The notes: a model not told the origin generated them from the letters alone. Shown: positions 9,284 through 20,031, counted from the stretch's first letter. The stretch is DNA of 64,000 nt from Domibacillus mangrovi (GCF_001906925.1 NZ_MRWQ01000010.1:1-64000); one strand, 5' to 3'. Numbers and translations are program-made.

Positions 9284-9799
9284 TTAATTAGAAGATGAAT
9301 TTTTTTTACGTGCTTGGGATTGCGCATTTTGTTTTTTCACTTGCTGCACATCCGTTTCCGATGCAAATTCTGCAGCGTATTGCTGATTTACATTTGACGC
9401 TGTATTCTGATTACGCTGTCCTTGAGCTGATGCTGCATTTTGTTGTCTTACTTCTTGTGCATTTGTTTCCGATGCAAATTCTGCAGCGTATTGCTGATTT
9501 ACATTTGATGCTGCATTCTGATTACGTCGTGCTTGAGCTGATGCTGTATTTTGTTGTCTTACTTCTTGTGCGTTTGTTTCCGATGCGAATTCTGCAGCGT
9601 ATTGCTGATTTACATTTGACGCTGCATTTTGATTACGCCGTGCTTGAGCTGATGCTGCATTTTGTTGTCTTAATTCTTGCGCATTTGTTTCTGCTGCAAA
9701 TTCTGTTTGATACTGCTGTCCTTGAGCTGATGCTGCATTTTGTTTTTTCACATGGTTAATATTCGTACCGGCTTTTGTTTTATTACGGTTATTGTTCAT
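9284..9799 (-). CDS. sspE: Gamma-type small acid-soluble spore protein SspE, enlarged
   Basis: Spore amino-acid reserve protein degraded by the GPR protease at germination. It is rich in Gln, Asn and Ala and carries four near-identical EFA(A/S)ET GPR-type cleavage sites. It has 171 residues where the B. subtilis protein has 84 and two repeats. The extra length comes from exact 37-residue (111-bp) units: the same CTGCAGCGTA string recurs at 9370, 9481 and 9592. The start follows AAAGGTGGG. A possible sigma-G promoter lies upstream on the minus strand: GAATA, 18 nt, CAAGATA. Confidence 0.93.
   Translation of the reverse strand: MNNNRNKTKAGTNINHVKKQNAASAQGQQYQTEFAAETNAQELRQQNAASAQARRNQNAASNVNQQYAAEFASETNAQEVRQQNTASAQARRNQNAASNVNQQYAAEFASETNAQEVRQQNAASAQGQRNQNTASNVNQQYAAEFASETDVQQVKKQNAQSQARKKNSSSN
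9370..9702. repeat. 111-bp tandem repeats within sspE
   Basis: Three almost identical 111-bp units in register with the reading frame (37 codons). They encode the YAAEFASETNAQEVRQQN-type segment. The few differences are mostly silent, pointing to recent duplication. Confidence 0.9.
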
Positions 9800-9893
9800 G
9801 TTGTTCCCACCTTTACGGTTATTTCATCCTCGTGGTTTTTTATCTCCACGCTGACTATCTTGACCGTATTGGCTACAAATTATTCTTGAAAAT

Positions 9894-11725
<1,832 letters not shown>

Positions 11726-11817
11726 ATTGAATGTCCCTCGCTTTTCGACATGTTACAATAGACTAACAATCGGGAATAACATGTATATACATTTCTTTAG
11801 TAAAGGAGGCTGCCTTT

Positions 11818-12807
11818 TTGGATACAGGTACTCATATCGTCATGGGCTTTGCTCTCTGTGGGATTGCCACGCTTGACCCGATCGTCACTGCTGATCCCGC
11901 CACAAAGTATGCAGTCATGACAGCAGCAGTTATTGGATCACAGGCACCTGACATAGATACCATTTTAAAACTTCGTAATAATGCGGTTTACATTCGCAAT
12001 CACCGCGGTGCGACACATTCTGTTCCCGCTGTGGTGCTCTGGCCGCTTTTAATTACTGGTATATTATTTCTCGTTTTTCCAAATGTTAACCTATCCCACT
12101 TGTGGTTCTGGTCACAAATTGCCGTCTTTTTACACGTGTTTGTGGATATTTTCAATGCGTACGGAACACAGGCACTTAGACCATTTTCACCGCGTTGGGT
12201 CGCGCTTGGAGTTATTAACACATTTGACCCATTCATTTTTACGATGCATGTAATCGGCTTGCTCTTATGGGCATTCGGTCTTCATCCCGGCTACACGTTT
12301 ATCGTCATTTATGCGATCTTAATCGGTTATTACATTTTACGCTTTCAAATGCAGAATGCCGTTCGGAATGCAGTACGTCGTCTTATTCCAGATGCAGAGG
12401 AAATTATTATTGCACCAACGATCCGCTTTAACCAGTGGCGTATTGCTGTTAAATCGCTTGAACACTTTTATGTTGCCCGCGGCTATCGTCGTTCCGTAAC
12501 CATTCTCGACAAATATAAGCGGGTTCCTGTGCCCGAATCGGTTTTATTTGAAGCCGCAAAAAAAGATGTCAATCTCGGCGCATTTCTTCACTTTTCACCT
12601 GTTTATCGGTGGGAAGTTGCCGAATATAACGACTGTTATGAAGTGAAATTTATCGATCTGCGCTATCGGAATAACGGCTATTATCCGTTCGTTGCCATCG
12701 TACAGCTCGACTTGGACTATAATATTATCGGATCTTACACTGGCTGGATTTTCAGTGAAGAAAAACTTCGTAAAAAGCTCACGTTTCCACAAATCGATCA
12801 AAGTTAA
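11818..12807 (+). CDS. yfhP: YfhP-like membrane-bound metal-dependent hydrolase
   Basis: A 329-residue YdjM/YfhP-type protein. The N-terminal part has the family metal-site residues HIVMGF, SQAPDID and RNHRGATHS; hydrophobic helices follow (about 65-170), then a soluble C-terminal domain. It starts with TTG at 11818 behind AAAGGAGG. Activity is unproven; YfhP is reported in B. subtilis as linked to control of neighbouring genes. It is divergent from mutY and its stop overlaps the yfhJ stop tail to tail. Confidence 0.82.
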   Translation: MDTGTHIVMGFALCGIATLDPIVTADPATKYAVMTAAVIGSQAPDIDTILKLRNNAVYIRNHRGATHSVPAVVLWPLLITGILFLVFPNVNLSHLWFWSQIAVFLHVFVDIFNAYGTQALRPFSPRWVALGVINTFDPFIFTMHVIGLLLWAFGLHPGYTFIVIYAILIGYYILRFQMQNAVRNAVRRLIPDAEEIIIAPTIRFNQWRIAVKSLEHFYVARGYRRSVTILDKYKRVPVPESVLFEAAKKDVNLGAFLHFSPVYRWEVAEYNDCYEVKFIDLRYRNNGYYPFVAIVQLDLDYNIIGSYTGWIFSEEKLRKKLTFPQIDQS

Positions 12808-13073
12808 TGTGTCACGTCGCTTGAATCATCCAGCAGGTGCTTATATTTTGGATTGTTCGCCATAAATTCATGAAGCTTAGGACCGTAATTGTCGATCCAC
12901 TGCGTGACGACTTTTTCGGTCGCTTCCTTCCCTTGATAATCATACCCCGCCTTCGCGTACGTTGTCTCAAAGTCTTCCCAAAGTAGTTCGACCCATGTGC
13001 GGGCACGGGCCGCAGACAAAAGGCTGTTTGTATCAAGCAGCCGCTCTGTTAATTTTCGAAATATTGCTTCCAT
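12804..13073 (-). CDS. yfhJ: YfhJ family protein (WVELL motif)
   Basis: An 89-residue soluble protein carrying the defining WVELL sequence near residue 28 (ARTWVELLWEDFE). Function unknown. The open frame begins with GTG at 13085, but that codon is inside the SD run AAAAGGAGTG, so the ATG at 13073 is chosen; it also gives the usual family length. It follows yfhH in the same orientation with 17 nt between. Confidence 0.85.
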   Translation of the reverse strand: MEAIFRKLTERLLDTNSLLSAARARTWVELLWEDFETTYAKAGYDYQGKEATEKVVTQWIDNYGPKLHEFMANNPKYKHLLDDSSDVTH

Positions 13074-13090
13074 ATAGTGATTCACTCCTT

Positions 13091-13408
13091 TTATTTATTT
13101 AATAATGATATAGGGATGCCTTCTTCTTTTCCATCACCACTCATGCGGTACCCCCACGCAAAGACACCATTCATATATTCCACTTTAAAATACTGACCTG
13201 GATCCGTTTTTAATTCATACAGTTTGCCTGGCTTAAATTCATCAGGATTCAATAAATATGCCTGCGCCATTGTCACACGCCGTTCATAAACGGCGAACTC
13301 ATTCACAATACCTAGTTGCTCTGCCTTTCGTGCCTTTTCTCTTAAACGCGCAATTTCTTGTTTTAATTCAACTTCTGCCATTTCGCTATATCGTTTTTCA
13401 TTTTCCAT
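13091..13408 (-). CDS. yfhH: YfhH family protein, DUF1811
   Basis: A 105-residue protein with an N-terminal helical, charged half (KRYSEMAEVELKQEIARLREKARKAEQ) and a C-terminal beta-rich half (KLYELKTDPGQYFKVEYMNG), as in the DUF1811 family. Function unknown. It is the first gene downstream of the structured RNA element at 13465-13706, and recX lies beyond that. The start follows GGAAGT. Confidence 0.85.
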   Translation of the reverse strand: MENEKRYSEMAEVELKQEIARLREKARKAEQLGIVNEFAVYERRVTMAQAYLLNPDEFKPGKLYELKTDPGQYFKVEYMNGVFAWGYRMSGDGKEEGIPISLLNK

Positions 13409-13464
13409 CTAAATAACTTCCTTTCTAAATCCAGAGAACATTTTATTCCGCATTAACGAGCAGT

Positions 13465-13706
13465 AAGACCCCCGCTTCAAGACTTTGAAAAGAAAAGAAG
13501 GATGAGCGGGGGATCAACTGTCCGTAAAAGCCCGATTGGTTCGGGCCAGGCAGAGCCTGGTCACTCAGGTATTGCCGCAGGACGCGGCGCCCTTTACCTG
13601 AGTTCCTGTTTATTCAGCGGGGGCTAAGAGGAAGGCAGACTAAGAACGTCACGTCCTGTAACAACGTCTGCATGATTCACATCATGTGAACCTAACCCCC
13701 ACTGAA
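13465..13706 (-). ncRNA. Highly structured RNA element between recX and yfhH, class not identified
   Basis: Six helices in 240 nt. P1 pairs 13691-13704 with 13615-13628 over 14 bp; three of these pairs are G-U on the minus strand and would be A-C mismatches on the plus strand, so the minus strand is the likely transcript. Inside P1 are hairpins at 13676-13690 and 13635-13671, the latter ending in loop AGGAC. Then come a hairpin at 13563-13603 ending in loop GUCCU, hairpins 13546-13560 and 13530-13546, and a long-looped CCCCCGCU/AGCGGGGG helix (13469-13512). The two pentaloops are complementary, extending to 7 nt with their closing bases. It starts 13 nt after the recX stop. It could be a free small RNA or a leader of yfhH. 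Confidence 0.7.
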
Positions 13707-13718
13707 TGAAGTTTCACT

Positions 13719-14510
13719 TTATTCTTTTTGGAGATTTTCAATCGCCTGATCAATCGCCGAAAAATCAAAGCCTTTTCTGTATAAAGCCATCTTCATTTTT
13801 TGTCTGTACTCTGATGGCTTATAGGATCGATAGCGGCGGTGGGCTTTTTCCGCCTGATGCATGAGTGCTTCCATTTCCTGCTCCTCATCCGGCAGAGCCT
13901 CAAATGCTGCTTGTTTCATAACCGAACTAGAATACCCTTTCGTTATCACTTGTTCTTCAGCCTTTTTCTTTTGCAAAAAAGCCGAGTCTCTTTTATATTT
14001 TTTTAGCTGTTTTTCATAAAGCTTCGCCGCTTTTTCAATTTGTGCTTCTTCTGTAAACTGTTCCATTGCATTTGACGCTATTTCTTCATTGATCCCTTTC
14101 TCTTTTAATTCACGCTGAATAAGATAAGGACCTTTATCAGTCGTTTGAATTTGCGTTTTAACAAAAGCGGTCGCAAACTGTTCATCATTGAGATAACTCA
14201 TTGAGCGAAGACGCATTAAAATTTCTTCAGCCGCATCTAGTTCCACTTCTTTTCTCTTCAAATAATCGAGTACTTCTTTTTCAGAACGCATGCGGATCGA
14301 TAAATAATTAATGGCGGCATTCAGGCCTTTTCGAACAACATCACGAATTTGAATTTCTTCAACTTCTGCTTTCGTTAATTCGCTTCCTTTTCGAAGATTA
14401 AACTCCATTAATACAGCTTCATCAACACTAAACGCATAATCCCCATCAACTTCTATATTATAGCGGTCTGTCCGTTTTTGCTGAACAGATATTTTGGTGA
14501 TTTTAGGCAT
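13719..14510 (-). CDS. recX: Regulatory protein RecX
   Basis: Modulator of RecA filaments. The 263-residue form has the three-helix repeats typical of RecX, including YLSIRMRSEKEVLDYLKRK and YLNDEQFATAFVK. The frame is open to 14531, but GGGAG there belongs to the SD of the ATG at 14510 (5-nt gap), which gives the B. subtilis length. It is divergent from yfhF. The structured RNA element begins immediately after its stop codon. Confidence 0.92.
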   Translation of the reverse strand: MPKITKISVQQKRTDRYNIEVDGDYAFSVDEAVLMEFNLRKGSELTKAEVEEIQIRDVVRKGLNAAINYLSIRMRSEKEVLDYLKRKEVELDAAEEILMRLRSMSYLNDEQFATAFVKTQIQTTDKGPYLIQRELKEKGINEEIASNAMEQFTEEAQIEKAAKLYEKQLKKYKRDSAFLQKKKAEEQVITKGYSSSVMKQAAFEALPDEEQEMEALMHQAEKAHRRYRSYKPSEYRQKMKMALYRKGFDFSAIDQAIENLQKE

Positions 14511-14594
14511 ATAGACTCCCTTTTCGCACATTCGTTTTGTTTGTTTTCTTTATGAATCAGGTAATATAAGAATATAAGAAACGGAGGGTTCATA

Positions 14595-15515
14595 ATGAAA
14601 GCAGCTATTGCAGGCGGCACGGGATTTATCGGCAAAGAATTGACAGCAGAACTCATTCAAAATGGATACGATGTTTATATTTTAACGCGAAACACAGACA
14701 ATAAGAAAGAAAGAGACCACATTCATTACGTAAAATGGTTGTCAGATGACGCTAAGCCTGAACATGAACTGCATGATATTGACGTATTTATTAATCTTGC
14801 TGGCGAATCACTCAGCAGCGGCCGGTGGACAGAGAAACGAAAAAAACGCATTTTAGATAGCCGAATAACATCGACAAGAGAAATTATCCGCATTATGACA
14901 TCGTTGCCACAAAAACCAGACGTCCTCATCAACGCAAGCGCAATCGGCATTTATCCGATTTCCGATACCGAAACATTTAAAGAAACATCCAATGCCTTAG
15001 GGCAAGGGTTTTTAACGCATACCGTTAATCTGTGGGAAGAAGAAGCGATTCAAGCAGACAAAGCTGGTATACGTACCGTTTTAACAAGATTCGGCATCAT
15101 TTTAGGGACAGAAGACGGTGCACTACCAAGAATGGCCATGCCTTATAAGCTCTTTGCGGGAGGAAAAATCGGCACAGGCCGCCAATGGATGTCATGGGTT
15201 CATGTGAATGACGTAGTACGTGCTATTCGTTTTGCTGGAGAATACGAGTCCTTGCAAGGTCCCGTTAATGTGACTGCTCCAAACCCTGTCTGTATGAATG
15301 ATCTCGGTAAAACACTCGCAAAAGTGCTTGGCCGCCCACATTGGTTATTCATCCCTGCACCTGCACTGAGAGCTGGACTCGGTGAAATGAGTACCTTGAT
15401 TTTAGATGGCCAAAAAGTAATGCCAGAAAAGTTGTTGCAATCTGGCTTTCAATTTAATTACCCACTCATTAGAGGAGCACTCGATGATCTGTACAAAGGA
15501 AGCGTGGATAAATAG
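14595..15515 (+). CDS. yfhF: YfhF, TIGR01777 family NAD-dependent epimerase
   Basis: A 306-residue extended short-chain dehydrogenase of the SDR39U1 (cell-division inhibitor SulA-like) family. The N-terminal IAGGTGFIGKELTAEL motif binds the nucleotide; FINLAGE, NASAIGIYP and the C-terminal DUF1731-type segment (MPEKLLQSGFQFNYP) complete the family pattern. The substrate is unknown. The start follows CGGAGGG. Divergence from recX matches the yfhF-recX arrangement of B. subtilis. Confidence 0.88.
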   Translation: MKAAIAGGTGFIGKELTAELIQNGYDVYILTRNTDNKKERDHIHYVKWLSDDAKPEHELHDIDVFINLAGESLSSGRWTEKRKKRILDSRITSTREIIRIMTSLPQKPDVLINASAIGIYPISDTETFKETSNALGQGFLTHTVNLWEEEAIQADKAGIRTVLTRFGIILGTEDGALPRMAMPYKLFAGGKIGTGRQWMSWVHVNDVVRAIRFAGEYESLQGPVNVTAPNPVCMNDLGKTLAKVLGRPHWLFIPAPALRAGLGEMSTLILDGQKVMPEKLLQSGFQFNYPLIRGALDDLYKGSVDK

Positions 15516-15542
15516 ATCCTCCTATTGCCTTCAATAGACGGT

Positions 15543-15580
15543 AAAGAACTGTTTCAGCGATTTATGAAACAGTTCTTTTC
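15543..15580 (+). terminator. yfhF terminator
   Basis: AAGAACTGTTTCA / TGAAACAGTTCTT stem with an 8-nt loop and a short T-run. Confidence 0.85.
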
Positions 15581-15613
15581 AATTTGAAAACGATGTCAAT
15601 TCTTCATTTTTTC

Positions 15614-15854
15614 TGTGCACAAATAACTTCCCAGTCCTGTGGATAATGTGGATAAAAATCACAATGACTATTCTATAAACGACATTCCTCGTCATGTTTG
15701 TGGATACTTCCATACACATTCTGTGGATAAACCTGTTAGTTATGGGGAAAACTCAGAAAATTCACACCTTTATTCTCTAAACTGTTTCTTTTTATGTTCA
15801 TTTTCTTAATTAAACTAAACTGCCTGGCTAGCGACCTTAATCCCAATATCCACA
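15614..15854. promoter_or_regulatory. DnaA-box cluster
   Basis: Three perfect DnaA boxes (TGTGGATAA, reverse of TTATCCACA) at 15638-15646, 15647-15655 (directly abutting) and 15722-15730, plus one-mismatch boxes at 15699-15707 and, in the other orientation, 15846-15854. A weaker TGTGCACAA lies at 15614. The region has no coding potential and is AT-rich. No dnaA or dnaN is nearby, so it resembles the non-origin DnaA-box clusters of B. subtilis rather than oriC. Confidence 0.8.
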
Positions 15855-15885
15855 AGAAAATGAGATTAATTAATCATAGTTTTCA

Positions 15886-17253
15886 TTATTTTCTTTTCAA
15901 TGTTACAACCGCTTCCACATGAGCCGTCTGTGGGAACATGTCAACTGGTTGAATGCATTCAATGTTATATACGCTGCCGAGTTCCGCAAGATCTTTGGCT
16001 AGTGTAGACGGGTTACAAGAGACATAAATAAATGTGTTTGGCTTTACATCTTTAATCGTTTGAATAAGTTTACGATCAAGACCTGTTCGCGGCGGATCTG
16101 TCACTAACACATCCGGCACCCAGCCTTGCTGTTTCCACTTCGGCAGCCATTTTTCGGCCGGACCGGTTTCATATGTTGCCTTCACTCCATATTTTTTCGC
16201 ATTCACGCGGGCGTCTGCAATCGATTCGGCTATTGTATCCATGCCTCGCACTTCTGCAGCTTCTCGTCCGATCCAAAGTCCGATTGTCCCCGAGCCGCAA
16301 TACGCATCTGCAATTTTATCCGTCTTAGAAACATTCGCTGCCTTTTTCACTTCATCATACAGTTTGACCGTTTGTACTGGGTTGAGCTGGAAAAAAGCAC
16401 GAGCTGATAAGTCGTATTCAAATTCACCTAATTTTTCAGCAATCGTATCACTTCCCGCAATTGTTTTTGTGACATCACCGAAGACAAGATGTGTATTCCC
16501 CAGATTCACATTATGTATAACAGATTTCACTGCCAACGCACGCTTCATTAATTTTTCAGCAAAAAGAACAGCTTTCGGAAATTTTTTATCTCCTGTGATC
16601 ATCACTATCTGCACGTCGCCTGTTTCAATTCCAGTCCGGACAACAATCGTTTTTACACCTTGTTTTTGTTTTGCGCTATAGACTGGAATCGATAAATCGT
16701 TCATAAGCTGTTTCGCCATTTGAATCGTTTCATCAATAACATTGTGTTGAACCATACATTTTGGAATATCGACAAGTTTATTCGAATTCGGACTGTATAA
16801 ACCTGCAATTACTTTTCCGCTATGAACACCTGTTTGAAACTGAGCTTTATTGCGGTAGCGCCATGGATCATTCATCCCGATCGTATCGTTTATTTTCAAA
16901 TCGGCAATATTCAATGATGTGTACCGCTCAAGTGCCTGCATGAGAATCGCTTTCTTTTCCTCAAGCTGCGCGCTGTAATCAAGATGCTGCAATTGACAGC
17001 CGCCGCACTGATCATAGACCAGACAAGGAGGCGTGACGCGATGTGCTGATTTTTTACGCAGCTTTTTAATACGTGCTTCTGTAAACTTCGGCATGACTTT
17101 TGTCGCTTCTGCCGTAATTTCTTCGCCGGGCAAAGCTCCCGGTACGAAAACAGCTTTTCGCTTAAAATAGCCGACGCCTTCTCCGTTAATACCAAGACGT
17201 TTTATTGTAAGGGGAAACGTTTGTCCCATTTTCATTTCTGTTTGATTATTCAT
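15886..17253 (-). CDS. rlmCD: 23S rRNA (uracil-C5)-methyltransferase RlmCD
   Basis: TrmA/RumA-class SAM methyltransferase; in B. subtilis the YefA protein makes m5U at 23S positions 747 and 1939. The 455-residue protein has an N-terminal TRAM domain (residues 9-66), iron-sulphur cysteines 77, 83 and 86 (CLVYDQCGGC), a SAM-binding DAYCGSGTIG, the PPRTGLD motif and the catalytic Cys in YVSCNPSTLAKDL. The ATG at 17253 behind AAGAGGTG is chosen over a GTG at 17262 that overlaps the SD. Confidence 0.93.
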   Translation of the reverse strand: MNNQTEMKMGQTFPLTIKRLGINGEGVGYFKRKAVFVPGALPGEEITAEATKVMPKFTEARIKKLRKKSAHRVTPPCLVYDQCGGCQLQHLDYSAQLEEKKAILMQALERYTSLNIADLKINDTIGMNDPWRYRNKAQFQTGVHSGKVIAGLYSPNSNKLVDIPKCMVQHNVIDETIQMAKQLMNDLSIPVYSAKQKQGVKTIVVRTGIETGDVQIVMITGDKKFPKAVLFAEKLMKRALAVKSVIHNVNLGNTHLVFGDVTKTIAGSDTIAEKLGEFEYDLSARAFFQLNPVQTVKLYDEVKKAANVSKTDKIADAYCGSGTIGLWIGREAAEVRGMDTIAESIADARVNAKKYGVKATYETGPAEKWLPKWKQQGWVPDVLVTDPPRTGLDRKLIQTIKDVKPNTFIYVSCNPSTLAKDLAELGSVYNIECIQPVDMFPQTAHVEAVVTLKRK

Positions 17254-17305
17254 GTTTTTCACCTCTTTGCTACTTTATCACAGACGGAGTGCAATCAAAA
17301 GAATC

Positions 17306-17333
17306 GAAAAAAGCCGGTCATCGTGCACCGGCT
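17306..17333 (-). terminator. pdaA terminator overlapping the stop codon
   Basis: Minus strand AGCCGGT / ACCGGCT followed by six T. Its 5' arm lies inside the last codons of pdaA, so coding and termination functions share bases. Confidence 0.85.
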
Positions 17334-18073
17334 AGATCATCAAGTGAGCGAAACGTATATCCCTGTTTCTTTAAATCACGAATAACATTAGACAAGGCTT
17401 CTGCATTATCTTTAGACACGCTATGAAGCAGTATAACCGCCCCGGGATGAATTTGCTTCATGATTTCATCATATGCATACTTTTTTCCTTTTGGCTGATC
17501 TGCATACCAATCCACATAAGCAACTGACCACATGACGTGCGTATACCCTTCTTTTCGCGTCGTTTTCAACACATTTTCAGAAAATATCCCACGCGGCGGC
17601 CGAACGTATTTTGTCTTTTTTTGCTTTGTCATCCTCGCTACTTCTTTTTCGACCAGTTTTAATTCTTCGATCATTGTACTGTTAGGTACTGACGTCAAAT
17701 CGTAATGATGCCATGAATGGTTGCCGACGATATGACCTTCTTTCACCATTCGCTTGATCAAATCCGGTGCACTTTCCACGTAATGACCTGTTACAAAAAA
17801 AGCGGCCGGTACCTTTTCTGTTTTAAGTGTGTCTAGAATCGATTTCGTATGCCCATTTTCATATCCATTATCAAACGTTAAATAGAGAACTTTTTCATCT
17901 GAGCTTCCTTTGTAAAAAGCATCGTATTTCGCCAATAGGTCATCCAAGTTTTTTCCGGCCTCTGCCTGCTTCCCATCCATTCCTTTTTGAAATCCCCAGT
18001 GAATCGCTTCTGATGATACAACAATGACTGGCAGCATAAACATGAAGAGGAGAAAGAAAATAATTTGACGCAA
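17318..18073 (-). CDS. pdaA: Spore cortex delta-lactam-biosynthetic de-N-acetylase PdaA
   Basis: Secreted NodB-type polysaccharide deacetylase that removes the acetyl group from muramic acid on the way to muramic delta-lactam in spore cortex peptidoglycan. A signal peptide occupies about residues 1-20. The deacetylase motifs are TFDNGYENG (the Asn variant typical of PdaA), NHSWHHYD (metal His), RPPRGIFS and a late LLHSVS. The 251-residue length is near the B. subtilis 263. Confidence 0.92.
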   Translation of the reverse strand: MRQIIFFLLFMFMLPVIVVSSEAIHWGFQKGMDGKQAEAGKNLDDLLAKYDAFYKGSSDEKVLYLTFDNGYENGHTKSILDTLKTEKVPAAFFVTGHYVESAPDLIKRMVKEGHIVGNHSWHHYDLTSVPNSTMIEELKLVEKEVARMTKQKKTKYVRPPRGIFSENVLKTTRKEGYTHVMWSVAYVDWYADQPKGKKYAYDEIMKQIHPGAVILLHSVSKDNAEALSNVIRDLKKQGYTFRSLDDLAGAR

Positions 18074-18167
18074 TACACCACCACCTTTTTTCTATATGTT
18101 GCACTGAATAAAGATGGTCAATGCGTGGAAAGTTATCACAGAAAAAGATGGTTGCTCATACTTTCAT

Positions 18168-18196
18168 AAAAAAGCCCCGGCACACGGCCAGGGCTT
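18168..18196 (-). terminator. Fumarase gene terminator
   Basis: Minus strand AGCCCTGGC / GCCGGGGCT stem (one G-U) followed by six T, a few nt after the fumarase stop codon. Confidence 0.87.
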
Positions 18197-18201
18197 CCAT
18201 A

Positions 18202-19743
18202 TTACACGAATACTGGCTCTTTAAATTTCGCCAGTTTTTCAAGTGAGGATTTATTGACTTCTTCATGAAGACTGTTGCCATGTGAATCCATTGTGACAAC
18301 AGCTGTAAACCCTTCAACGCGCAGATGCCACATCGCTTCTGGAATACCAAAGTTCATTAAGTCGACACCTTCTACGCCTTTAATGCAGTCCGCATAATAT
18401 TGCGCCGCACCGCCGATTGCGTTCAAATAAACACCACCATGCTCGCCAAGTGCTTGCAATGTTTTCGGACCCATGCCGCCTTTACCGATAACCGCACGGA
18501 TACCGAATCGTTTCATAATATCACCTTGATAAGGCTCTTCACGGATGGATGTCGTCGGACCGGCTGCTTTCACATGCCACTGTCCTTCTGCATCTTTCAA
18601 CATAACCGGTCCACAATGATAAATCACTTGCCCATTCAAATCAACAGGTGAATCATTTGTACTTAAATATTTATGTATTGCGTCACGTCCTGTGTACATC
18701 ATGCCGTTAATTTTCACGACATCGCCAACTTTAAGATCCCGAATCTGTTCTTCTGTAATCGGTGCCTGTAATGTGACAACACGGCTTTCCGACTTTACTT
18801 CCTGCTCTTCTTTTTGTACTGTATCAAATGATACGTCTTCTCCGTCCTGATAATACCATTCGTTAATTTCACCCGTTTCCGTATTAACGGAAACACCAAG
18901 ACGGCGATACGCCCAACAGTTATACGCAACAGAGACAAAGAAGCTCGCAGGCAGACGGTTCATAACGCCCACTTTACAGCCAAGTAAAGTCGTTTCGCCG
19001 CCAAATCCCATTGTACCGATGCCTAACTCATTCGCATGCGCCATCACGTATTCTTCTAGTTTGCGCAAGTCTTCATTTTCATTCACATCATCCACACCGC
19101 GGAACAGCTGTGCTTTGGCGAGATCGTAACCTGAGGAGCGGTCGCCACCAATGCCAACACCGATGAATCCAGCTGAACAGCCTTGCCCCTGGGCCTGATA
19201 AACGGAGTGCATAATGCATTTACGTATACCGTCGAGGTCACGCCCAGCTTTTCCAATTCCTTCGAGTTCACATGGCAAGCTGTATTGAATGTTTTTGTTT
19301 TCACAGCCCCCACCTTTTAAAATCAGACGTGCATCGATATAATCTTCTTCCCATTGTTCAAACTTAATAACCGGAGTCCCTGGGCCAAGGTTATTCCCAC
19401 TGTTTGAACCATCCAATGAATCAACCGAATTTGGACGAAGTTTCCCGTCTTTCGTTGCCTGCTCCATTGCCGCATAAATCGCTTTTTGAATTTGAATTTG
19501 GTTTACGCCCACCGGTGTTTTAATTTTGAACGTCGGCATACCCGTATCCTGGCAGATTGGTGAAATATGATCATCTGCCATTTTAATATTCGTTGTAATA
19601 GTATCGAGACTCATTGCCGCACGCGTGCCTGCATTTTCACGTTCTTTTGCTGCTTTTACCGCGCGCCGGACATCTTTTGGAAGGTTTGTTGATGTTTCCA
19701 CAATCAACTTATACATACTTTGCTGTAACTGTTCGTGATTCAC
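18202..19743 (-). CDS. fumA: Class I fumarate hydratase (Fe-S)
   Basis: Oxygen-sensitive [4Fe-4S] hydratase interconverting fumarate and malate in the TCA cycle. The 513-residue protein joins the alpha-type N-terminal domain (with ICQDTG, GGGCENK and GCSAGFIGVG cysteine regions) to the beta-type C-terminal domain (about 350-510) in one chain. The frame is open upstream to 19815, but the GTG at 19743 behind GAGGGGG is the likely start. B. subtilis uses class II FumC, so presence of a class I enzyme is a point of difference. Confidence 0.9.
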   Translation of the reverse strand: MNHEQLQQSMYKLIVETSTNLPKDVRRAVKAAKERENAGTRAAMSLDTITTNIKMADDHISPICQDTGMPTFKIKTPVGVNQIQIQKAIYAAMEQATKDGKLRPNSVDSLDGSNSGNNLGPGTPVIKFEQWEEDYIDARLILKGGGCENKNIQYSLPCELEGIGKAGRDLDGIRKCIMHSVYQAQGQGCSAGFIGVGIGGDRSSGYDLAKAQLFRGVDDVNENEDLRKLEEYVMAHANELGIGTMGFGGETTLLGCKVGVMNRLPASFFVSVAYNCWAYRRLGVSVNTETGEINEWYYQDGEDVSFDTVQKEEQEVKSESRVVTLQAPITEEQIRDLKVGDVVKINGMMYTGRDAIHKYLSTNDSPVDLNGQVIYHCGPVMLKDAEGQWHVKAAGPTTSIREEPYQGDIMKRFGIRAVIGKGGMGPKTLQALGEHGGVYLNAIGGAAQYYADCIKGVEGVDLMNFGIPEAMWHLRVEGFTAVVTMDSHGNSLHEEVNKSSLEKLAKFKEPVFV

Positions 19744-19794
19744 TTTAGTTCCCCCTCGAGAATTCTTATGTTTTAAAATGTTAATAATGTTTTT

Positions 19795-19800
19795 ATTATA
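19795..19800 (-). promoter_or_regulatory. Likely -10 of the fumarase promoter
   Basis: Perfect TATAAT on the minus strand 50 nt upstream of the GTG start; the -35 (TTTTAA) is weak. In the remaining gap to 20031 I see no gene or clear signal. Confidence 0.5.
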
Positions 19801-20031
19801 TCGTTCCTGCGACACGTTTAAAAGAAAATTCAGCTACTTCTCTCTTCGTAAGATCGAAAGCTACATACATATTATTGTATCGCAATGCCTTTATTAACAA
19901 GCCTTATATGTCATGCATACATTGTCACTACAACGGGATATCATAGAAATGGTAAAAGCATCAGTAAGTCGTTAATTTTTGACTAATTAATCACATTTTT
20001 AATCACTATTCATACGTTATATCTATTTATA

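Noticed and set aside
9295-9759. 154-codon plus-strand ORF opposite sspE
   Set aside because: It is the mirror of the repetitive, stop-poor sspE sequence and has a nonsense Leu/His-rich product.
15614-15854. DnaA boxes considered as oriC
   Set aside because: No dnaA, dnaN, rpmH or recF nearby and no clear AT-rich trio element identified.
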